The notes below the pieces were generated by a model, which was not told where the DNA came from, ran no database searches, and saw only the letters and a list, made by a program, of their open reading frames with translations. Positions 60,071-64,000 of a DNA stretch of 64,000 bases are shown here, in pieces (position 1 is the stretch's first letter; each line of letters opens with the position of its first letter). Both the position numbers and the translations under genes were made by a program. Where the stretch lies: assembly GCA_038244815.1 (NCBI GenBank), contig JBBRTB010000005.1:157438-221437 (forward strand), written 5' to 3'. This stretch comes from DASVHS01 sp038244815 (GTDB lineage: Bacteria > Acidobacteriota > Thermoanaerobaculia > Gp7-AA8).

Positions 60071-61198
60071 GTGGTGTTGCCCGTCGATCTCGGCGCGATC
60101 GTGCGATCGCGTGGCGATACCTATCTCGCCACGCATCGGACGACCGCCAACCAGAGGAAGGCCCTGCGGGCCATCGCCGCCTGTCGTACCGAAGCTCTCG
60201 GAGGCCAACTCCAGCAGTGTGACCGGTGTGGTCATGAGCACATCCAGTGGCATTCCTGCAGGAACAGGGCTTGTCCACGATGTCAGTTCACTGCGCGGCA
60301 GCAATGGCTGGTGGCTCGATCCGCGGAGCTTCTCCCGGTGCCTTACTTTCATGTGGTTTTCACCGTGCCGGAGGAGCTCAACGCACTCGCTCTGCATGCT
60401 CCGCGCGTCTTCTACGATCTTCTGTTCAAGGCCGCTGCGGGAGCGCTCACCGATGTCGCCCGCAGCCGTCTGAACATCGAGGTCGGGGCACTGTGCGTGC
60501 TGCACACGTGGGGACAGACGCTGGTCTTCCACCCTCACATCCATTGTGTGGTGCCCGGCGGAGGCTTCGCGGCCGGGCGTGCTCAGTGGAAAGGCGTGCG
60601 CAAGCCGGCGTTCTTTCTGCCGGTCAAGGTGCTGTCGCGCCGTTTTCGCACGTTGCTCTGTAAGTCCCTGCGCGAGGCTTCACGATCCGGAGTCCTCAAG
60701 GTCGCTTCCTCGAGCGAGACCCTGGCTGTCATCGCTCGAGTCTTCGCACGCGAGTGGGTGGTGTATGCCAAAGCTCCATTCGGTGGTCCCGCTCAGGTGC
60801 TCGCTTATCTGGCCAACTACACGCACCGCATCGCCATCAGCAACTCGCGTCTGGTCTCCTTCCACAACGACACGGTCACGTTCCGCTATCGCGACTATCG
60901 ATCAGACAACCAGCAGAAGCAGATGTCGCTCCACGTGGACGAGTTCCTCCGCCGCTATCTGCTGCATGTGGTTCCGCTGCGCTTCGTTCGCATCCGCTAT
61001 TACGGCTTCATGGCCAACCGCACCCGCGCAAGCTCCCTCGCCCGCGCGCGCCAGATGATCGACGATCGAGGTCCTGCTCGTCCAACCATTCTGAGAGAGC
61101 CGCAGGAGCGCCGGTGTCCACGTTGCGGTGAAGGACGAATGATCGCAATCGATCGCATCGAACCCGCTGCACAACCACCGATCCAGGACACATCATGA
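60071..61198 (+). CDS. IS91-family HUH transposase
   Basis: 375 aa, GTG start immediately after the recombinase stop. N-terminal zinc ribbon (CDRCGHEH, CRNRACPRCQ), HUH motif HPHIHCVVPGGG and the Tyr-containing motif YLANYTHRIAIS of rolling-circle transposases; a second CPRCG near the C-terminus. It nicks one strand and moves by rolling-circle replication, so can mobilise flanking DNA such as the cassettes downstream. Confidence 0.9.
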   Translation: MVLPVDLGAIVRSRGDTYLATHRTTANQRKALRAIAACRTEALGGQLQQCDRCGHEHIQWHSCRNRACPRCQFTARQQWLVARSAELLPVPYFHVVFTVPEELNALALHAPRVFYDLLFKAAAGALTDVARSRLNIEVGALCVLHTWGQTLVFHPHIHCVVPGGGFAAGRAQWKGVRKPAFFLPVKVLSRRFRTLLCKSLREASRSGVLKVASSSETLAVIARVFAREWVVYAKAPFGGPAQVLAYLANYTHRIAISNSRLVSFHNDTVTFRYRDYRSDNQQKQMSLHVDEFLRRYLLHVVPLRFVRIRYYGFMANRTRASSLARARQMIDDRGPARPTILREPQERRCPRCGEGRMIAIDRIEPAAQPPIQDTS

Positions 61199-61429
61199 AC
61201 GGCAGGCTCGACCTTTCCGCTTTGTTGTTCAAAATCGGTTGTCCGTGGCGAAGCTCTACCCGTACGACTTCTCTGCCGACACACCGTACCGGCATCTGCC
61301 CTGTTTACGCCTCCGAACCGCGCGCGCAACAGCAACTGGCACGCGCACACGATCTCCGGTCACTCCACCCCGACCCGATGCCCGCACGATCGAGCGGAAA
61401 TGAACACCCATTTGAACGGCGGCGGCTCA
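61199..61429. other. Right end of IS91-like element
   Basis: 231 nt after the transposase with no convincing gene. It should hold the ori or ter end of the element; the right inverted repeat (61421-61439) begins here. Confidence 0.4.
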
Positions 61430-61557
61430 GTCCAACTCAACTCTTTCCGAAAGCCTGACTCGGCCGCTTCGATCAGGGCTTATCATTCCTTCCACGACTC
61501 GATCTCGATGCCGCTCCTCGTGACGGCGGCTTCCGGAAAGAGTCCTATAAGTTAGAC
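61430..61557 (+). other. attC-like integron recombination site 1
   Basis: R'' box GTCCAAC (61430-61436) and R' box GTTAGAC (61551-61557) fit RYYYAAC ... GTTRRRY. Between them ACTCTTTCCGAAAGC pairs with GCTTCCGGAAAGAGT (one mismatch), giving the folded attC hairpin. 128 nt, within the normal size range. Its crossover point (G before TTAGAC) would be the left edge of cassette 1. Confidence 0.75.
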
Positions 61558-61566
61558 GGACGACAT

Positions 61567-62436
61567 TCACACCGTGATGAGCAGACGCCGACGAAATGTG
61601 TCGTAGCGGAGAACCTCGGTTTCGTGTCCCGCGGCTCGGTTGAATCGATTTAAGAAGCGAAGACCTCGATACTGCGCTTTGTCGTTCGTTACGAAGCGAT
61701 CGCACAATCTCAGGTACACGGCTTGGCCTAGGTCTACTCCTCCGGCATTTCGGTTGCGCGAGAAGCGATCCGTCTGAACAGCCCTCTGGTGACAGGCATA
61801 TGCATACCCACCGAAATAGAGCGCCCACATTCGCTCGGCGATGAGGTCGTCGTACTCTGGTCGTGACAGCGTCTTCCCGGTTTCCTTCTCGAAGATCGGC
61901 GCGACGAACTGCTCGAAGATCTGCTGGTCATGCTTCATGTAGCTACGAATCGTCGCCGCAGGCGTTCTAGGGCGCTGCTCGGGGTACTTGTCAAACAGTT
62001 CCTGGAATTCTTGGCGTGGTCCGGCGGCGATCCCGTCGTAGTCGTTCTCCCATTTCTCGGCCCATGCGAGCAACTCAGCTCGAACTTCTTCATCAATGCG
62101 TTCAGGCTCGTTCAAGGCTACCCATACGCCTTCTAGGTTAGGATCGGCGTTCACGGTTAGACTCACTTCTCCCTTTGGTGAGCGCTGTGCGTATCCGCGC
62201 GCGACGGCACGTATCAAGTAGTTGGGCGGGTCGAGCGGTCGCTTATTCTCCGCGAGGCGCCGCATCAGCCTCACCAGCTCTTGCCGTCGCGAGACATTCT
62301 TCGTCTTCGCGGCTTCGATCACGTTGTAAGCAGAAATGCGAAACGACGCCCCAACGAGCATGCCCGTGACGATGGCTTCGCGCTCCGGATCATCCAGCAG
62401 GCGGTTCAGTGCACTCGTGTCCAAGCAGTAGCGCAT
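61567..62436 (-). CDS. PIN-domain protein with large insert (cassette 1, reverse orientation)
   Basis: 289 aa. N-terminus YCLDTSALNRLLDD and ISAYNVIEAAKT supply the first PIN Asp and Glu; the late DLGQAVYLRLCDRFVTNDK provides further Asp residues. About 170 residues of helical sequence sit between, so it is over twice the size of VapC toxins (about 130 aa). A metal-dependent RNase is likely. No antitoxin-like gene is adjacent. It fills the 1.0-kb cassette between attC 1 and attC 2 and is read opposite to the attC direction. Confidence 0.7.
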   Translation of the reverse strand: MRYCLDTSALNRLLDDPEREAIVTGMLVGASFRISAYNVIEAAKTKNVSRRQELVRLMRRLAENKRPLDPPNYLIRAVARGYAQRSPKGEVSLTVNADPNLEGVWVALNEPERIDEEVRAELLAWAEKWENDYDGIAAGPRQEFQELFDKYPEQRPRTPAATIRSYMKHDQQIFEQFVAPIFEKETGKTLSRPEYDDLIAERMWALYFGGYAYACHQRAVQTDRFSRNRNAGGVDLGQAVYLRLCDRFVTNDKAQYRGLRFLNRFNRAAGHETEVLRYDTFRRRLLITV

Positions 62437-62461
62437 TCAGCCATTTTCGCACGTGGCCGCC

Positions 62462-62559
62462 GGCTAACTCGACGGTTGCAGCGGACTGCCGGCCAGTATC
62501 TGTTACCCTACTTCACGCTCTACGCGTGGCCGGCAGCCGCTGAACCGAGGGCGTTGGGC
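62462..62559 (+). other. attC-like integron recombination site 2
   Basis: R'' GGCTAAC (62462-62468; one departure from RYYYAAC) and R' GTTGGGC (62553-62559). CAGCGGACTGCCGGCC pairs with GGCCGGCAGCCGCTG, leaving one unpaired A, and an extra G is unpaired just outside; such extrahelical bases are a hallmark that sets attC strand choice. 98 nt. Confidence 0.75.
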
Positions 62560-62575
62560 CGCGCTGGGAGGACAC

Positions 62576-62959
62576 ATGCTGACCGCCGTCGTCGTGATAG
62601 AAGGCCTCCTGATTCTCTATCTCTTTCTCTGGAGAGCGCGCCAACGTCAACAGGTGATCGTTCTCACGCACTTCATCTGGTCCCTGTTCTGGATGATGGA
62701 GTGGGCCGCAAACACGGATGAGAAGGCGACGCATGAACAAGCGTATCGAAGCTTCGTCAACACAGCGGCCGAAGAGGCAACGGCGTTCACCTGGGTTAAT
62801 CCACTGGCAAAGTTCGTAAAACGCGGCCGCGTTCTGTTCTGGGACGAACGTTACGGTCGTTTCGCAACGCACGCCTATAAAGACTATTACGAACGCATCG
62901 CATCCGAGTGGGCCGAGGTTCAGCGTGCGGTCGCAGCGCGCGAGGCATCAAAAAGCTGA
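62576..62959 (+). CDS. Small membrane-anchored protein (cassette 2)
   Basis: 127 aa; GGGAGG four nt before ATG 62576, only 22 nt inside the cassette, the usual short leader of a cassette gene. One N-terminal membrane helix (VVVIEGLLILYLFLW), then a soluble helical domain with aromatic-rich motifs (IWSLFWMMEWAAN, YKDYYERIASEWAE). No family recognised. The frame of the next gene overlaps its end. Confidence 0.7.
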   Translation: MLTAVVVIEGLLILYLFLWRARQRQQVIVLTHFIWSLFWMMEWAANTDEKATHEQAYRSFVNTAAEEATAFTWVNPLAKFVKRGRVLFWDERYGRFATHAYKDYYERIASEWAEVQRAVAAREASKS

Positions 62960-63528
62960 AGCGGAAAACGCTACTGAAGTGCAAATCCATCGGGCCCCCA
63001 ATCGTGCTGAAACGCTCGTTCCTGAATCAGCTGCAGCGAATAGACGACGAGGAGCGGCTCGAGAAAGAACCGTTTCCACATTTTCTCCGCCGCGTCAAGC
63101 CACTTCTGCCGTCCTTCCCAGTCCAAGTCATCGAGGATTGGGTTTATCGGCACTGTGAAGCGCTCTACGACTACGCATGGCTTGACTTCGACCATTTCGA
63201 GTTCCGCCTCGAAAGTTGGCCGACGGATCGTGTCATCGCGGACGTGCAAACGTGGAACGAAGACACTCTCCGCGCTTGGGAGAACCTGATCAACAACGGC
63301 TATCCCCGGAAGCTCGAGTCCTTTATGTTGTCGCACGGCACGTGGCCGGTGCCAATCGTGGTCATCGACCAGCCACGGAAGATCCCGCGCAAGACTGCAC
63401 GTCGCGTTTTCCGCGAACCGTATCAACTGCTCGAAGGTCACCACCGTCTGGCGTACCTGCGTACCCTGGCACGCGAAGATAGAGCCGCACCAGAACACGC
63501 GCTGTGGGTCGCAAGCTGGCGACCCTGA
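62908..63528 (+). CDS. ParB/sulfiredoxin-like domain protein (cassette 2)
   Basis: Up to 206 aa from GTG 62908; this overlaps the previous gene by 52 nt and a later start is possible. The C-terminal part has PIVVIDQPRKIP then QLLEGHHRLAYLRTLARED, resembling the ParB/Srx fold motif (GHHR) that binds CTP or ATP. The middle is rich in aromatic and acidic residues. No nearby partner other than the small membrane protein, with which it may form a two-gene cassette. Function unknown. Confidence 0.6.
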   Translation: MGRGSACGRSARGIKKLKRKTLLKCKSIGPPIVLKRSFLNQLQRIDDEERLEKEPFPHFLRRVKPLLPSFPVQVIEDWVYRHCEALYDYAWLDFDHFEFRLESWPTDRVIADVQTWNEDTLRAWENLINNGYPRKLESFMLSHGTWPVPIVVIDQPRKIPRKTARRVFREPYQLLEGHHRLAYLRTLAREDRAAPEHALWVASWRP

Positions 63529-63645
63529 TCGTTCCTATCGCGGCTTGACTTCAAGTTTGAACCGCAACACTGACGGTTGAATCATAGCGTCCGTCTCTTG
63601 ATGCGCTTTTGTTTGTTCTTTGTTAAGAGAGGCCGAAGCGTTCCG

Positions 63646-63786
63646 CTAACAGTTGCGCTGGAACTCGCGACCGATGGTGCTGCGATGCCGATCCGTGATG
63701 CGAGCAATCTCAGAGTCCGAATAGCCTTGCTTGCGAAGTGCTCCGAGCGTATATCTCTCTGCGGGAGTGATCTGGTGATAGCTCAT
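63646..63786 (-). pseudogene. IS30-family transposase, N-terminal fragment
   Basis: 46 codons on the minus strand (ATG 63786) reading MSYHQITPAERYTLGALRK, then a helix-turn-helix with HRSTIGREFQRN, then a stop. This matches the start of IS30-type transposases, which are about 300-400 aa, so only the N-terminal DNA-binding part remains. The rest of 63529-63877 holds no convincing gene. Confidence 0.6.
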
Positions 63787-63877
63787 GACGATCCCTTCTT
63801 GGTCGAAGATTCGTCAGCGTCCCAGGTCGCTCCCTTCTAGTCGACGCCCTGTTGCACTTACTTCTTGAATACGCGCC

Positions 63878-63999
63878 GCCCAACTCATAGGACTCTTTCC
63901 CGCATCAGCCCCGCGCAAATGAGGGTTGGCGATCCGAGCGTGCGTTGAAGAAGCGCATGTTGAAGGGTCGAGGTGATGCGGGAATGAGTTTAGTTGGAC
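63878..63999 (+). other. attC-like integron recombination site 3
   Basis: R'' GCCCAAC (63878-63884) and R' GTTGGAC (63993-63999). ACTCTTTCCCGCATCA pairs with TGATGCGGGAATGAGT (one mismatch). Its left arm shares ATAGGACTCTTTCC with the complement of the right arm of site 1, so these sites belong to one family. It ends at the window edge, so the cassette array very likely continues. Confidence 0.72.
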
Positions 64000-64000
64000 G

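Larger units (their letters stand above)
59085..61439 (+). mobile_element. IS91-like element with accessory tyrosine recombinase
   Basis: Bounded by 19-bp imperfect inverted repeats TGAGTTGAACTAAGCCGCC (59085-59103) and the complement of TGAGTTGGACTGAGCCGCC (61421-61439), 17/19 identical. It carries a tyrosine recombinase and a HUH transposase. IS91 elements normally lack long inverted repeats and target GAAC/CAAG; a GAAC lies in the left repeat. True ends are uncertain because the right repeat overlaps the attC at 61430. Confidence 0.55.

Noticed and set aside
63577..63840. 87-aa + strand ORF
   Set aside because: It is the antisense of the IS30-like transposase N-terminal fragment at 63646-63786.
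1..64000. tRNA, rRNA or riboswitch genes
   Set aside because: No cloverleaf, rRNA segment or known riboswitch pattern was recognised in the intergenic regions by eye.

Overview
The window is GC-rich, densely coded bacterial chromosome. It carries a CheA/CheR/CheB chemosensory cluster, a Rieske/cytochrome b/octahaem cytochrome c respiratory operon, two A-type cytochrome oxidases, secreted CXXCH cytochromes with a beta-barrel-like tail, and many TTG/GTG starts behind good Shine-Dalgarno (SD) sequences. This looks like an Acidobacteriota-type (or similar deep-branching, Gram-negative, aerobic) genome. That assignment is inference from gene content; no rRNA or tRNA gene was seen.

Layout. 1-8.6 kb: chemosensory operon (cheA 3' part, an ExeA-like ATPase, cheW, a zinc-ribbon pseudo-receiver, a HEAT protein, cheR, cheB, a GAF protein, a single receiver), with many 1-17 nt overlaps. 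8.6-13.4 kb: membrane glycosyltransferase, four-cluster ferredoxin, membrane HEAT protein, then amidohydrolase and HAD phosphatase on the minus strand. 13.5-33.1 kb: a respiratory island. Rieske, split cytochrome b, an eight-haem cytochrome c and a cupredoxin-like lipoprotein lead into oxidase subunits I and II. Minus-strand secreted cytochromes and a second cupredoxin follow. Then comes a second, complete oxidase operon with subunits I, III, IV and II, haem A synthesis (ctaA, ctaB) and SCO copper insertion. Electrons probably run from quinol through the bc-type complex to either oxidase.

33.0-39.8 kb: a partly decayed surface-polysaccharide locus (O-antigen ligase fragment, glycosyltransferase and methyltransferase pseudogenes, then intact carbamoyltransferase, glycosyltransferase and a phosphoglycosyltransferase fusion). 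40-58.3 kb: housekeeping and repair genes, including DUF420, Nudix, pdxH, an LMW-phosphatase/ArsC-like gene without a start codon, a diacylglycerol-kinase-like gene, marC, an AddA/AddB-like helicase-nuclease pair, a Clp-like AAA+ protein, ftsY, DinB, a two-component system and a sortase-like protein lacking its catalytic residues.

58.4-64 kb: the accessory region and the main discovery. It is a broken integron: an integron-integrase pseudogene, a tyrosine-recombinase plus IS91-like HUH-transposase element, and three attC-like sites bounding two gene cassettes (a PIN-domain gene in reverse orientation; a membrane protein plus a ParB/Srx-like protein). The last attC ends at the window edge, so the array probably continues.

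Throughout the window, short arrays of degenerate 7-bp repeats (GGCCTCG, GGACCGA, AAAATGC and TGCTCGG types) and a CCGGCTTCAGCCGG-type palindrome sit between genes and, in several places, in frame inside genes.
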